A stretch of DNA of 64,000 nucleotides from Altererythrobacter sp. XM-24bin4 (GTDB lineage: Bacteria > Pseudomonadota > Alphaproteobacteria > Sphingomonadales > Sphingomonadaceae), in assembly GCA_003149575.1 (NCBI GenBank), contig QCWG01000001.1:1866334-1930333 (forward strand), read 5' to 3'. Under the pieces are notes generated by a model. It was not told the origin of the DNA and searched no databases. It saw only the letters and a program-made list of their open reading frames with translations. Each line of letters starts with the position of its first letter. The first letter of the stretch is position 1. The position numbers and the translations under genes are program-made. Positions 26,473 to 36,275 of the stretch are shown here, one piece after another.

Positions 26473-27491
26473 CAGAGTTTCACAATCCCATGCTCGACCA
26501 GGCTACGTGCCGTGTCTTCCAATGTCTGTTCGGCAGAAATGAACTGGAAGCCAAGCACTTCTTCGGTGTGCTTGCCGGACACATCACGCACATTGCCCAG
26601 CTCTGGCTTGATCTGCTTCATTTCTTCCATGAATAGCGCGAGGATGCTGACAAGCCAGTTCGGCATCGGTCGTTTGGGTACCTTGCCGGCAAGTTCGGGC
26701 GCGCGTTGTCGAACTATGTTGGCCATTTCGCGCAGCCACAGAAATTTCTCGGACGTGGGGAAGCGTTCGCCGCGCACCTTCTCTTCCGGGGCTTCAATTG
26801 CCAGCACATGCGCCCTTCCAACATCGCGGATATCGGTTACGCATATGCCCATATTCGGGATCATGGGGATCGATCCGTCAATGATCTTCTTCACCAATTC
26901 GATGCTTGTTGACAGGTCATCATTGTAAACCGGCCCAAACACCGCAACCGGATTGACCGAACAAAAGATCATCTCTGGCGCGTTTTCCGCCACCCAGTCG
27001 CGCGCGGCACGTTCTGCCACGGTCTTTGACTCGATGTACGGTGCGACATTCGCATCAAGGTTCGTCCAATCAGTGTGATCGAAATGGTCCTTCTCTGGAT
27101 GGCCATAGGCAATTGCAGCGGCAGAGCTTGTCTGAACAAACCGCTGAACCCCAGCGTCCTTGGCAAAACGCAGCGCGCGAAGAGTGCCCTCACGCGCGGG
27201 AACTAACAGCTCGTCCTTGTGCTTGGGTACGGCGAGCGGAAAAGGCGAAGCGACATGCGCCACGGCGTGACAACCGGCATTCGCCTCTGCCCATCCCTCA
27301 TCGCTCATCAGATCAGCCTGAAAGACCTTGAGGCGATCACCAGCATCCGGCCAGCGTTCACGCAGGCGTGGCTCGCTCTTGGCAGCGTTCCTCACGGTAG
27401 TATGAACGGCATATCCCTTGACCAGAAGCTGGTCGATGACTTCGCCGCCAATATAGCCTGTGCCGCCAGTTACGAGTACAGTGCCTGTCAT
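26472..27491 (-). CDS. NAD(P)-dependent epimerase / dihydroflavonol-reductase-like SDR
   Basis: The 339-residue extended SDR has GGTGYIGG near the N-terminus (9-16), Tyr152 and Lys156 (YIESK), and the KSEPRLRERWP-type region seen in dihydroflavonol-4-reductase-like aldehyde reductases. These enzymes often reduce aldehydes or ketones. It is first in a two-gene unit with the DltE-like SDR and diverges from the FAD oxidoreductase. Confidence 0.88.
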   Translation of the reverse strand: MTGTVLVTGGTGYIGGEVIDQLLVKGYAVHTTVRNAAKSEPRLRERWPDAGDRLKVFQADLMSDEGWAEANAGCHAVAHVASPFPLAVPKHKDELLVPAREGTLRALRFAKDAGVQRFVQTSSAAAIAYGHPEKDHFDHTDWTNLDANVAPYIESKTVAERAARDWVAENAPEMIFCSVNPVAVFGPVYNDDLSTSIELVKKIIDGSIPMIPNMGICVTDIRDVGRAHVLAIEAPEEKVRGERFPTSEKFLWLREMANIVRQRAPELAGKVPKRPMPNWLVSILALFMEEMKQIKPELGNVRDVSGKHTEEVLGFQFISAEQTLEDTARSLVEHGIVKL

Positions 27492-27560
27492 TGACTTTCT
27501 CCCTTGAAGCGAAGGATATGTCGCGGGATTTCAAATGACAACGCAGATAATCTCTCGGCG

Positions 27561-28673
27561 ATGAAGCAGATCGACTGCCTTGTGGTCGGCGCAGGCATTG
27601 CGGGGCTGTCCGCCGCTGCACGCATCGCTGCGCACCGCAGCGTTATCGTATGCGAAGCAGAAGGGGCAGTGGGTATGCACGCGTCCGGCCGCAGCGCTGC
27701 CTTTGCCCACTTCGACATGGAATCGGCGATCGTGCGCGCATTAACGGCGGCAAGCCTGCCTTTGCTGCAAGAGCTAGGCGCAAAGCCGCATCCCGCGCTG
27801 TTCGTGGCGCTGGACGGACAGCTGGAGAAACTCGACCAGCTGGAGACGAATTACCGCAAATGGGCACCCGGTATCGAGCGGCTCGACCCTGTTCAAGCCT
27901 GCGAACTGGTTCCTGTTCTGAAGCAAGACAGTGAGGGGATCGTCGGCGCGCTGCTTGATTCCGATGGGCGCAAGCTGGATGCGCACGCCCTGTTGGAGGG
28001 GCACCGCAAGGCCCTGCGTGTCTCGGGCGGTGAATTGACCGTTGGCGCGCCTGTCAAAGCAATACGGCGCAATTCCGATCGCTGGATCGTCGATACACCC
28101 GGACAAAGCTACTCTGCCAAGGTTATCGTGAACGCTGCGGGTGCTTGGGCAGACCATGTCGCAAGCCTGGCGGGGGTTGAACCTGTCGGCATTCAGCCGC
28201 TGCGACGCACGGTAATTACCTTCGATGTGCCTGCCGATATGGACGTATCGCGCTGGCCGTTCACAAAGACTGTAGGCACAGGTTTCTACATCGAGCCGGA
28301 GGGAAGCGGACGATTGCTAGCCTGTCCGATGGACGAACACCCGAGCGATCCTTGCGATTCCCAGCCGGAAGAAGAGGATATTGCGCTGACCGCCTGGCGG
28401 GTAGAACAAGCGACCACCCTCGAAATCAAACGCATCGCCAGCAAATGGGCGGGGTTACGCAGCTTTGCACCGGACCGTGAACCGGTTGTCGGTTTCGATC
28501 CGGACGCATCGGGATTCTTCTGGCTCGCAGGACAAGGCGGCTTCGGGTTGCAAACCTCGCCCGCGATGGCGTTGACCGCCGAAGCGCTGATTTGTCAGCT
28601 CGGCTGGCCAGAAGAACTGCGCGCAGTCAGTGTTGCGCCCGCCCAGCTCTCGCCCGCCCGCCTGCGCAGCTAA
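27561..28673 (+). CDS. FAD-dependent amine/D-amino-acid oxidoreductase (DAO family)
   Basis: The 370-residue protein has the dinucleotide loop GAGIAGLSAA (10-19), an FAD-contact segment HASGRSAAFAH, and a C-terminal WLAGQGGFGLQTSPAMA typical of the DAO/glycine oxidase/L-2-hydroxyglutarate oxidase group. The ATG at 27561 gives the family N-terminus; an upstream start at 27504 adds unrelated residues. It ends 1 nt before the convergent gor stop. The substrate is not determined. Confidence 0.85.
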   Translation: MKQIDCLVVGAGIAGLSAAARIAAHRSVIVCEAEGAVGMHASGRSAAFAHFDMESAIVRALTAASLPLLQELGAKPHPALFVALDGQLEKLDQLETNYRKWAPGIERLDPVQACELVPVLKQDSEGIVGALLDSDGRKLDAHALLEGHRKALRVSGGELTVGAPVKAIRRNSDRWIVDTPGQSYSAKVIVNAAGAWADHVASLAGVEPVGIQPLRRTVITFDVPADMDVSRWPFTKTVGTGFYIEPEGSGRLLACPMDEHPSDPCDSQPEEEDIALTAWRVEQATTLEIKRIASKWAGLRSFAPDREPVVGFDPDASGFFWLAGQGGFGLQTSPAMALTAEALICQLGWPEELRAVSVAPAQLSPARLRS

Positions 28674-28674
28674 C

Positions 28675-30021
28675 TTACTTCAACAGCACGAGTTCTTCCG
28701 CCATCGAGGGATGCAGCGCCACGGTATCGTCAAACGCCTGTTTGGTCAGCCCGGCTTTCACCGCTACTGCCGCAGCTTGCAATATCTCGGGCGATTCCGG
28801 TCCGATCATGTGGATGCCCAGCACCTTTTCAGAAGTTGCCTCGACGATCATCTTGTATAGCCCGCGTTCAGCGTGGGGTGAGAAGATGTTCTTCATCGGC
28901 CGGAAGTCCGAAGTGTAGACTTTTACGTCGCCATATTTCGCCCTCGCCTCTTCCTCCGTCAGACCTACACCAGCAAGTGGCGGCTGGCTGAACACAGCGC
29001 TTGGAATGGAGCCATAGTCGATCATGCGCGGGTTGCCGCCGAACACGGTGTCAGCAAAGGCATGGCCTTCGCGAATCGCAACCGGCGTTAACTGCACCCG
29101 GTCAGTGACATCGCCCACTGCATAAATGCTGTCGCAGCTGGTCCGGTTGTATTCGTCAACCTTGATGGCGCCATTGTCGGCCATCTCGATGCCAGCGCAC
29201 TCCAACCCCAGTCCCACGCTATTGGGGTCGCGACCAGTTGCGATCAGCACCTGATCAACTTTTACCGGATTGCTGTCCCCCAGATCGACCACAAGGCAGC
29301 CATCTGCGCCCTTCTCAACCGATTTGATCTGGCTGTGCATGCGGAAATCGATCCCGCGGCCCATCGCGATATGCAGCATACGATCGACGATCTGTGCGTC
29401 ATAGCTGCGCAGGATGCGGTCAGTCCGGTTCACCACCGTTACTTCGCTGCCCAGCGCATTGAATATCCCCGCGAACTCCATCGCGATATAGCCGCCGCCA
29501 ACCACCATCAGACATTTGGGCTGCTGTTCCAGATGGAACACTTCGTTGGAGCTGATGCAATGCTCAAGCCCCGGAAATTCGGGCATTGCCGGCCATGCGC
29601 CGGTTGCAACAAGAATGTACTTCGCGGTTACCTCGCGCCCGCTCGCAAGCCGCACCGAATGAGGGCCGGTGATGGTGGCTCGCTCTGCAAACACCTCAAC
29701 ATCGTGGCTGGCCAGAGTTTTGCCATAGAGGCCCTCTAGCCGGTCGACATCGGCATTCACGAAATCGCGCAGTGTCGCCCAGTCAAACCGCTTGCCTTCG
29801 ATAGTCCAGCCAAGTGTTTCAGCATGGCCGAGCTCCTCTGCGAAAATGGAACCATAGACCAGCATCTTCTTGGGCACACAGCCGCGTATGACGCAGGTTC
29901 CGCCAACGCGGTATTCCTCTGCAACTGCAACCTTGGCCCCATGGGCAGCGGCCACACGGCTGGCGCGCACACCGCCGGAGCCAGCGCCGATAGTGAAGAG
30001 GTCGTAATCGTATTCGGGCAT
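28675..30021 (-). CDS. gor: Glutathione-disulfide reductase
   Basis: The 448-residue flavoprotein reduces GSSG with NADPH. It has FAD loop GAGSGGVRA, redox pair Cys43/Cys48 (GGTCVIRGCVPKK), an NADPH loop GGGYIAMEFAG, and the C-terminal catalytic His in VALHPSMAEE. CxxxxC with VIRG fits glutathione reductases. AAGGAA precedes the ATG. A promoter with an embedded inverted repeat lies upstream. It could supply thiol for the 1-Cys peroxiredoxin of this window (inferred). Confidence 0.94.
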   Translation of the reverse strand: MPEYDYDLFTIGAGSGGVRASRVAAAHGAKVAVAEEYRVGGTCVIRGCVPKKMLVYGSIFAEELGHAETLGWTIEGKRFDWATLRDFVNADVDRLEGLYGKTLASHDVEVFAERATITGPHSVRLASGREVTAKYILVATGAWPAMPEFPGLEHCISSNEVFHLEQQPKCLMVVGGGYIAMEFAGIFNALGSEVTVVNRTDRILRSYDAQIVDRMLHIAMGRGIDFRMHSQIKSVEKGADGCLVVDLGDSNPVKVDQVLIATGRDPNSVGLGLECAGIEMADNGAIKVDEYNRTSCDSIYAVGDVTDRVQLTPVAIREGHAFADTVFGGNPRMIDYGSIPSAVFSQPPLAGVGLTEEEARAKYGDVKVYTSDFRPMKNIFSPHAERGLYKMIVEATSEKVLGIHMIGPESPEILQAAAVAVKAGLTKQAFDDTVALHPSMAEELVLLK

Positions 30022-30047
30022 CTGCGCGTTCCTTCAAGTGTTGGCGC

Positions 30048-30080
30048 GATATGGCGGTTGGAACGCCAAATGCCAACCGC
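30048..30080 (-). promoter_or_regulatory. Predicted gor promoter with an 8-bp inverted repeat
   Basis: On the minus strand TTGGCA (30071-30076) and CATATC (30048-30053) are 17 nt apart. A perfect inverted repeat, GCGGTTGG (30054-30061) and CCAACCGC (30073-30080) with an 11-nt spacer, spans the -35 box and the spacer. This is the usual place for a repressor or activator site. Confidence 0.5.
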
Positions 30081-30122
30081 TCACGCCAATCGGAACGCTA
30101 TTCGTTCAAGAAGTGCAGATTG

Positions 30123-31529
30123 TTACGCGCTGGCTGCGCGCGGGCCGCGGCTTTCGCCGCCGCCATGTCTGCGCCCGCCGCCTGGCTTGCCCCGGAATCC
30201 GCCTGAGCGATTGGGCTTGCCTTTACGTGCAGTATGCTTCTGCTTGGGTTTGCCCTGGGGGCCGCTTGGTCCATCACCACGCGGTGCAGCGCTGCGCGCT
30301 CCACCCTTGGGTTTAGGCTTTACGCGAGTGCGCTGCCCAGGCGCTGCGCGCTTGGTTGGGCCGACGCCTTCGACCACGGCACGGAAGTTATCCGGCAATG
30401 GCAAACGCTCAAACTCTGCGTCGGTATTCTTGCGAATATCCTTCAGATAGTCGCGCTCATCCTCGGCACAAAATGCGATTGCGATACCGTCCTTGCCCGC
30501 GCGAGCGGTACGACCGATCCGGTGGACATATTGCTCGGGAACGTTGGGCAGTTCGTAATTGATCACGTGGCTAACGCCGGGGATATCGATCCCGCGTGCC
30601 GCAACATCAGTCGCGACCAGAATGGGCGTTTTAGCCCGTTTAAACTCGTCCAAAGCGCGCTGCCGCTGCGGCTGCGATTTGTTGCCGTGAATAGCGTTGG
30701 CTGGAATGCCTGACTGCGACAGCTTCTTCACGACGCGATCCGCACCATGTTTGGTTCGCGTGAAGATCAGCACGCGTTCGAACTTGCCCGGAACCGGGTG
30801 ACGCTCTTTCAGCATCAATTCGAGCAAGGTCTGCTTTTCGTCCTGCTGGACCATGAACAGATATTGATCGATCCGCTCTGCCGTCGTCGCGGCGGGTGTC
30901 ACGGAGACATGGGCGGGGTTCTTGCAATATTGCCCCACCAGATCCTTGATTGCCTTGGGCATGGTCGCGCTGAAGAACAGCGTCTGGCGGTCCTGCGGGA
31001 CCAATTGGCTGATCCGGCGCAATGCGTGGACAAAGCCAAGGTCGAGCATCTGGTCAGCTTCGTCGAGCACCAAGATTTCAACGCCGGCGAGATTGAAGGC
31101 TTTCTGGTCGATCAAATCGAGCAAACGGCCTGGTGTCGCGACAAGAATGTCTGTTCCGCGATGCAGCTTGTTACGGTCTTTGCCGACCGATGTGCCGCCC
31201 ACAATGCTGTGCACTTTAAGGCCAGCCATCGCGCCATAATCCTTGGCGCTTTGAGCGATCTGTCCGGCCAACTCGCGCGTTGGTGCAAGCACCAGCATGC
31301 GGCAGCTCTTGAAAGGAATACGATTGTCGCTTTCGCGCAAGCGATCAATGCTGGGCAGCATGAATGCAGCCGTCTTGCCGGTACCGGTTTGCGCGATTCC
31401 CAATAGGTCGCGCCCTTCCAGCACTGGTGGAATAGCCTGCGCCTGGATCGGCGTTGGCGTGTCATAGCCCTTCATATCAAGGGCTTGGAGAACGGGCTGC
31501 GACAGCCCGAGATCAGTAAAGTTAGTCAT
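30123..31529 (-). CDS. rhlE: DEAD-box RNA helicase, RhlE type
   Basis: The 468-residue ATP-dependent RNA helicase has the Q motif, AQTGTGKT (I), PTRELA (Ia), DEAD (II), SAT (III) and HRIGRTAR (VI), then a long basic, Gly/Arg/Lys-rich tail (about 375-468) suited for RNA binding. Such helicases help ribosome assembly and cold adaptation. I chose the ATG at 31529 (MTNFTDLGLS); the frame is open 60 nt further upstream but that part is not family-like. It stands 101 nt upstream of gor. Confidence 0.93.
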   Translation of the reverse strand: MTNFTDLGLSQPVLQALDMKGYDTPTPIQAQAIPPVLEGRDLLGIAQTGTGKTAAFMLPSIDRLRESDNRIPFKSCRMLVLAPTRELAGQIAQSAKDYGAMAGLKVHSIVGGTSVGKDRNKLHRGTDILVATPGRLLDLIDQKAFNLAGVEILVLDEADQMLDLGFVHALRRISQLVPQDRQTLFFSATMPKAIKDLVGQYCKNPAHVSVTPAATTAERIDQYLFMVQQDEKQTLLELMLKERHPVPGKFERVLIFTRTKHGADRVVKKLSQSGIPANAIHGNKSQPQRQRALDEFKRAKTPILVATDVAARGIDIPGVSHVINYELPNVPEQYVHRIGRTARAGKDGIAIAFCAEDERDYLKDIRKNTDAEFERLPLPDNFRAVVEGVGPTKRAAPGQRTRVKPKPKGGARSAAPRGDGPSGPQGKPKQKHTARKGKPNRSGGFRGKPGGGRRHGGGESRGPRAASA

Positions 31530-31774
31530 AGTAACTCGCAATAAATGCGGCGCACGACTTGCTCTCTGGCGGATTCCGGATGGAATCATCGCGCGGCGCG
31601 GGTGTCAAACGACCCGCGTGAATAGGGAAGTCTTTGGGAAAAACCGAGGTGCGGCCTTAAGCGGATGTTTTCAAATCTTCCGCTGCTTCACGCTGGCACT
31701 GGCGCCTCGCTGAGAGAGTTATGGAGGCAAACCTGTCAGAAGTCAAAGTTATTCGCTGCGGTGCAGCATATGCT

Positions 31775-32257
31775 TCAGGTGGATCGCGCACCAAACGGTT
31801 TGTTAAGCTGCACTATTTTCCAGTTAAGGCACGCCGCGAAGCTCACCCAGACCAGATATGGCACGATCAACCAACTGGCGAGTACTGACCAGTCACGCAG
31901 AAATATCGCCAACGCGAGAACACTGGCCCACAGAAACGGCACTTCGATCAACGCCCAGTCCAGGCGTTTCAACGTGAAGAAGAGCGGCGACCATGCAAAA
32001 TGGAACACACCGTTGATGGCATAGAGCGCGATGAGAAGGCCGGTTTCACTATCTGCCTCTGCCGCCGCCCAGCTAAGCCAGAAGGCGTAAGCGGCAAGGC
32101 TAAGAATCACTGTCCACGCGGGCCCGAACAGCCAGTCGGGCGGCTGCCAGCTGGGTTTTTTCAGCTCGTAATACCAGCTCCCGATCGAGGTGAGTAACCC
32201 TCCTCCGCCTGCCAGGATAATGGCCCATGCGATGGCAAAGATTATTGGGAAGGTCAT
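31775..32257 (-). CDS. tspO: TspO/MBR-family membrane protein
   Basis: The 160-residue, five-helix membrane protein matches tryptophan-rich sensory proteins: KPSWQPPDWLFGPAWT near the start and WSPLFF in the middle are family signatures. TspO binds porphyrins and, in Rhodobacter, modulates tetrapyrrole-related gene expression under oxygen. It lies 23 nt after pgi on the same strand. Confidence 0.92.
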   Translation of the reverse strand: MTFPIIFAIAWAIILAGGGGLLTSIGSWYYELKKPSWQPPDWLFGPAWTVILSLAAYAFWLSWAAAEADSETGLLIALYAINGVFHFAWSPLFFTLKRLDWALIEVPFLWASVLALAIFLRDWSVLASWLIVPYLVWVSFAACLNWKIVQLNKPFGARST

Positions 32258-32280
32258 AGAGGATGCCTACGCGCAACCGT

Positions 32281-33825
32281 TCAATCCGCCAACCCCGCCC
32301 TTTCAAGCAGCGCTTTCGTGCTCGCATCAAAGTCGCCGTCGCCCGAACCAATCTCGTTCGCCATTTTCTTGCCCAGCTCCACGCCAAACTGGTCGAAGGG
32401 GTTGATCTCCATAAGAACTGCATTCGCAAATACACGGTGCTCGTGAAACGCGATCAGCGCGCCCAATGTCGCTGCATCCAAATCGTCGCACAACATCGTC
32501 ACGCTCGGCCGGTCTCCTGGGAATGCTCGCGCGGGATCTTTTCCGTCGGCCGCCATATTTCCACCCGCCATCAGCGCCGCACCTTGCGCAAAGCAATTGG
32601 TCAGCAGGATCGCGTGATGCGCAGGATCTAGCGCATCGCCCGGCGCAATGCTGACGATAAAGTCCACCGGCACCAGATGCGTACCCTGATGCAGCAGTTG
32701 GAACACGGCATGCTGCGCGTCAGTACCCACTCCGCCCCAGGTGATCGGCGCAGTCGGCCCGTCGACAGGTGAACCATCGGCCTTTACCCGCTTGCCATTG
32801 CTCTCCATCTCTAGTTGCTGGAGATAGTTGGGCAGCAGGCCCAGCCGCTCATCGTAGGCAAAGCACGCGCGTGTCTGGCAGCCGCGAAGGCGCGTGTAAT
32901 ATTGGTCCGCAAAGGCTGCGCGCAGGCACAGGTTTTCGGCGCCATCGGTATCACGGAAATGCAGGTCTACTGCTTGCGCTCCGGCCAGCATCGGAGTGAA
33001 ATCTTCCATCCCTACCGCCAGGGCGACCGGAAAGCCGATTGAGGACCACAGCGAATAGCGCCCGCCAACGCTTTCCGGGAACGGAAGTACGCGCGTTTCG
33101 TCGACGCCCCACTCAACCGCCCTTTCAGGCGACGCAGTCAGCGCGACAACACGGCCTGTCGGGTCTGGCACGCCATTGTCGCTGAGCCACTTCAGCGCCG
33201 ATGCCGCATTGGTCATCGTCTCTATCGTCGTGAAAGTTTTGGATGCGACTGCGATCAGCGTCTTCGCCGGATCGCAGGCTTCAAATGCTGCCTCCAGCGC
33301 TACGCCATCGATGTTCGAGACAACATGCACATCAACCAGCGCCAGATCGCGGGTCAGCGCATCGACCGCGAGCGCAGGGCCCAGCGCGCTGCCGCCAATA
33401 CCGATGTGGATCAGGTGCTCGACCTCTCCCAGTGCGCCGCCGTGGATCGCCTCGACCAGCATGCCCATGCGTGCGAGCAAAGCCTGGCCCTCTTCGACAT
33501 CTGCATCATCCCCGACGCCGCGCATCGCGCTGTGCGTTGCCGCGCGGCCTTCGGTCACATTGACTATTTCGCCGCCAAACAGTTTCGTACGCTTACCAGC
33601 GAAGTCACACGCCTTGGCCAGCTTCTCAAACCCTGCGATCAGGTCAGCGTCCAGATGTGTCTTTGACCAATCGAACAATATACCCGCTTGTCCTTCTTCC
33701 ACATCCCATTCGATCCGCGCGGACAAGGTGTCGACGCGCGCATCATCGCCTTCAAACAGTTCCGCGAGCGTCCGCTGCGGGAGGGATTGCAGATGGGTCC
33801 AAGCGGAGGAGATGTTGTCGCTCAT
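32281..33825 (-). CDS. pgi: Glucose-6-phosphate isomerase
   Basis: The 514-residue cytoplasmic enzyme interconverts glucose 6-phosphate and fructose 6-phosphate. Conserved segments include GIGGSALGP, the SKTFTTIETM phosphate loop, GGRYSLWSSIG and, near the C-terminus, NPFDQFGVELGK. I chose the ATG at 33825 (GAAAGG upstream); the frame is open to 34035 but that part is antisense to lepB. It is divergent from lepB with about 49 nt between the starts. Confidence 0.96.
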   Translation of the reverse strand: MSDNISSAWTHLQSLPQRTLAELFEGDDARVDTLSARIEWDVEEGQAGILFDWSKTHLDADLIAGFEKLAKACDFAGKRTKLFGGEIVNVTEGRAATHSAMRGVGDDADVEEGQALLARMGMLVEAIHGGALGEVEHLIHIGIGGSALGPALAVDALTRDLALVDVHVVSNIDGVALEAAFEACDPAKTLIAVASKTFTTIETMTNAASALKWLSDNGVPDPTGRVVALTASPERAVEWGVDETRVLPFPESVGGRYSLWSSIGFPVALAVGMEDFTPMLAGAQAVDLHFRDTDGAENLCLRAAFADQYYTRLRGCQTRACFAYDERLGLLPNYLQQLEMESNGKRVKADGSPVDGPTAPITWGGVGTDAQHAVFQLLHQGTHLVPVDFIVSIAPGDALDPAHHAILLTNCFAQGAALMAGGNMAADGKDPARAFPGDRPSVTMLCDDLDAATLGALIAFHEHRVFANAVLMEINPFDQFGVELGKKMANEIGSGDGDFDASTKALLERAGLAD

Positions 33826-33874
33826 CGCGAAAAGCCTTTCACAAGTTGGTCTCGCGCGATTAGGGACGGATGCG

Positions 33875-34705
33875 ATGGATGGGAAGACCGTAGGTACGAA
33901 TGCGCCCGCAATTGATGCGGAAGAAAGCGGCGAAAGCTGGGGCAGCTTTGCGCTGTTCGTGTTGAAGCTGGCACTGGTGGTGCTGATATTTCGCAGCTTC
34001 GTGTTTTCGCCCTTTTCGATCCCCTCGCAAAGCATGCAGCCAAGTCTATGGAATGGCGACTATCTGCTCGCGGCGAAATGGCCCTATGGAATCTCGAAAT
34101 ACTCGCTCCCTTTCGAGGCGCCGTTGATTTCCGGCAGGGTTTTTGCAGGCCAGCCCGAACGCGGTGATGTGGTTATCTTCAAGCACCCGATCGACGGTAC
34201 GGATTATATCAAGCGCGTTATCGGTTTGCCCGGAGACTCCTTCGCGATGCGTAATGGGCTGGTCGTGCTGAACGGCGAAGCCCTGCCGCAAACCCGGCTT
34301 GATGATATCGTAATACCTGTTTCGCCCAACAGCGGCTGTTCGCGAGATTCTGCCCTTGAAACGACTGCAGATGGCAGCGAGGTTTGCCGCTACACCCGTT
34401 TCCGCGAAACGCTGCCGTCCGGCAAAAGCTACGATGTAATCGATCTTGAGCCCAGCTTCGTTGATACAACCGCGCCGCGCATTGTGCCCGAAGGCCGCGT
34501 GCTGGTTCTGGGCGACAACCGTGATGCGTCCTATGACAGCCGCTACCCCGCTGAACCGGACAAAGGTGTTGGGCTTGTCCCGCAAGAAAAGCTGGTTGGT
34601 CGCGCCAGCTTGATCATGTGGTCAACCGATGGCAGCTCGGAATGGTTGAAGCCCTGGACCTGGATCAGTGGAGCACGCTGGGACCGGATCGGAGATAGCT
34701 TGTGA
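33875..34705 (+). CDS. lepB: Signal peptidase I
   Basis: LepB cleaves signal peptides of exported proteins at the outer face of the inner membrane. The 276-residue protein has one N-terminal membrane segment (about 25-45), then the catalytic Ser53 (PSQSMQP) and Lys113 (YIKRVIG), and the box GDNRDASYDSR. An insert of about 45 residues with CSRDSALETTADGSEVC may form a disulfide. The ATG at 33875 has AGGGA upstream. The stop overlaps the rnc GTG (GTGA). Confidence 0.95.
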   Translation: MDGKTVGTNAPAIDAEESGESWGSFALFVLKLALVVLIFRSFVFSPFSIPSQSMQPSLWNGDYLLAAKWPYGISKYSLPFEAPLISGRVFAGQPERGDVVIFKHPIDGTDYIKRVIGLPGDSFAMRNGLVVLNGEALPQTRLDDIVIPVSPNSGCSRDSALETTADGSEVCRYTRFRETLPSGKSYDVIDLEPSFVDTTAPRIVPEGRVLVLGDNRDASYDSRYPAEPDKGVGLVPQEKLVGRASLIMWSTDGSSEWLKPWTWISGARWDRIGDSL

Positions 34706-35373
34706 CCGATCTCGCACCAGAGACACGCGAATGGCTCGCCTCGCTTGGCATAGAGCCGGCAGACGAACCACGCTGGTTCGAAGCCCTCACGCATGGCAGC
34801 ACTGGCGAAAGCTCTGATTACGAGCGGCTCGAGTTTCTGGGTGACCGGGTGTTGGGGCTGACCATCGCAGAATGGCTGTTCGAATCCAGTGCATCTGCGG
34901 AAGGCCGTTTGTCACAGCGCTTGAATGCACTTGTCAGCAGGCAGACATGCGCACGGGTCGCCAAACAGATCGGTCTTGGCGACCACATCCGCCTGGGCAA
35001 GCAAGCACGCGATGATGGAGCGCGCGAAAGCATCAATATCCTTGGCGATGTCATGGAATCGCTCATCGGAGCGCATTTTGTCGAGAATGGCTTTGCGCCT
35101 ACGCGCGATCTGATCCGGCGGTTGTGGCAAGCCGAGTTTGAAGGCAGTGCGGGCAAGTCCAAACATCCCAAAAGCGCGCTTCAAGAATGGGCAGCGGGCA
35201 ATCAGCGTCGCCCTCCGCAATATGAGATAGTCAATCGCGAAGGGCCGGACCACGCGGCCAGATTCACTGTCCGTGTCAGCGTCAAGAATGTCGGGGAAGC
35301 CGAAGCCACCGCGAGCAACAAACAAGAGGCAGAGCGGCTCGCCGCTGCTGCCTTTATGGAGCAATTTGCATGA
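34702..35373 (+). CDS. rnc: Ribonuclease III
   Basis: RNase III cuts double-stranded RNA in rRNA processing and mRNA control. The 223-residue protein has the signature ERLEFLGDRVL (41-51), the second acidic site GDVMESLIGA, and a C-terminal dsRNA-binding domain (about 155-223). It begins with GTG overlapping lepB and ends overlapping era (ATGA): the classic lepB-rnc-era operon. Confidence 0.97.
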   Translation: MTDLAPETREWLASLGIEPADEPRWFEALTHGSTGESSDYERLEFLGDRVLGLTIAEWLFESSASAEGRLSQRLNALVSRQTCARVAKQIGLGDHIRLGKQARDDGARESINILGDVMESLIGAHFVENGFAPTRDLIRRLWQAEFEGSAGKSKHPKSALQEWAAGNQRRPPQYEIVNREGPDHAARFTVRVSVKNVGEAEATASNKQEAERLAAAAFMEQFA

Positions 35374-36275
35374 GTTCGAATGATAGCCAAAAATGCGGTG
35401 TCGTCGCCGTGATTGGCGCGCCCAATGCGGGCAAGAGCACGCTGGTGAACCAGTTGGTCGGGCAAAAGGTCGCGATCACCAGTTCCAAAGCACAAACGAC
35501 CCGCGCGCGCATGTTGGGCATTGCGTTGCATGATAATGTGCAGATGATCCTGGTCGATACGCCTGGTATTTTCGCGCCGCGCCGCAAGCTCGACCGCGCA
35601 ATGGTTAGCGCCGCTTGGGAAGGCGCACAAGCCGCCGATGCAGTGTTGCTGATGGTCGATCCTATCAAGCAACGCCGGCATGAGCTGGAACCGCTGCTTG
35701 AGGCGCTGGAAAAGCGGCCTGAACGCAAATTCCTTGTCATCAACAAAGTTGATCGCGCGAAGAAGGAAGATCTGCTTTTACTCGCACAGGAATTGTCCGG
35801 AAAGGTCGCGTTCGAGGAGATTTATTTCGTATCTGCGCTGACCGGCGACGGCGTGCCGGAATTAAAGCAGGCACTGGCTGACTTGATGCCTGAAGGCCCG
35901 TGGCACTACCCCGAGGATCAGGTGTCTAACGCGAGTGAGCGCTTACTCGCAACAGAAGTGACTCGCGAGCAGCTGTATCAGCAGCTGCACGAGGAATTGC
36001 CTTACGATTCCGCAGTACGCCCGGAAAGCTACACCCAGCGCCCCGATGGTAGCGTGGAAATCCGCCAGCAAATCGTGATTGGTCGCGAGAGCCAGAAGCC
36101 GATCGTGCTTGGCAAGGGCGGATCCAAGATCAGGTCCATTGGCGAAGCTGCGCGCAAGGAATTGTCCGAGATCCTAGGTGTGAAAGTGCACCTGTTCCTG
36201 CATGTTAAAGTCAGCCAAAACTGGGACGAGGACAAGGAAATCTACGAGGAAATGGGCCTCGATTGGGTGCGATAG
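35370..36275 (+). CDS. era: GTPase Era
   Basis: Era is the 16S-rRNA-binding GTPase needed for 30S maturation. The 301-residue protein has G1 GAPNAGKST (16-24), G3 DTPG, G4 NKVD, and a C-terminal KH domain with VLGKGGSKIRSIG. The stop is TAG at 36273. A small antisense ORF remnant overlaps the last bases. Confidence 0.97.
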   Translation: MSSNDSQKCGVVAVIGAPNAGKSTLVNQLVGQKVAITSSKAQTTRARMLGIALHDNVQMILVDTPGIFAPRRKLDRAMVSAAWEGAQAADAVLLMVDPIKQRRHELEPLLEALEKRPERKFLVINKVDRAKKEDLLLLAQELSGKVAFEEIYFVSALTGDGVPELKQALADLMPEGPWHYPEDQVSNASERLLATEVTREQLYQQLHEELPYDSAVRPESYTQRPDGSVEIRQQIVIGRESQKPIVLGKGGSKIRSIGEAARKELSEILGVKVHLFLHVKVSQNWDEDKEIYEEMGLDWVR

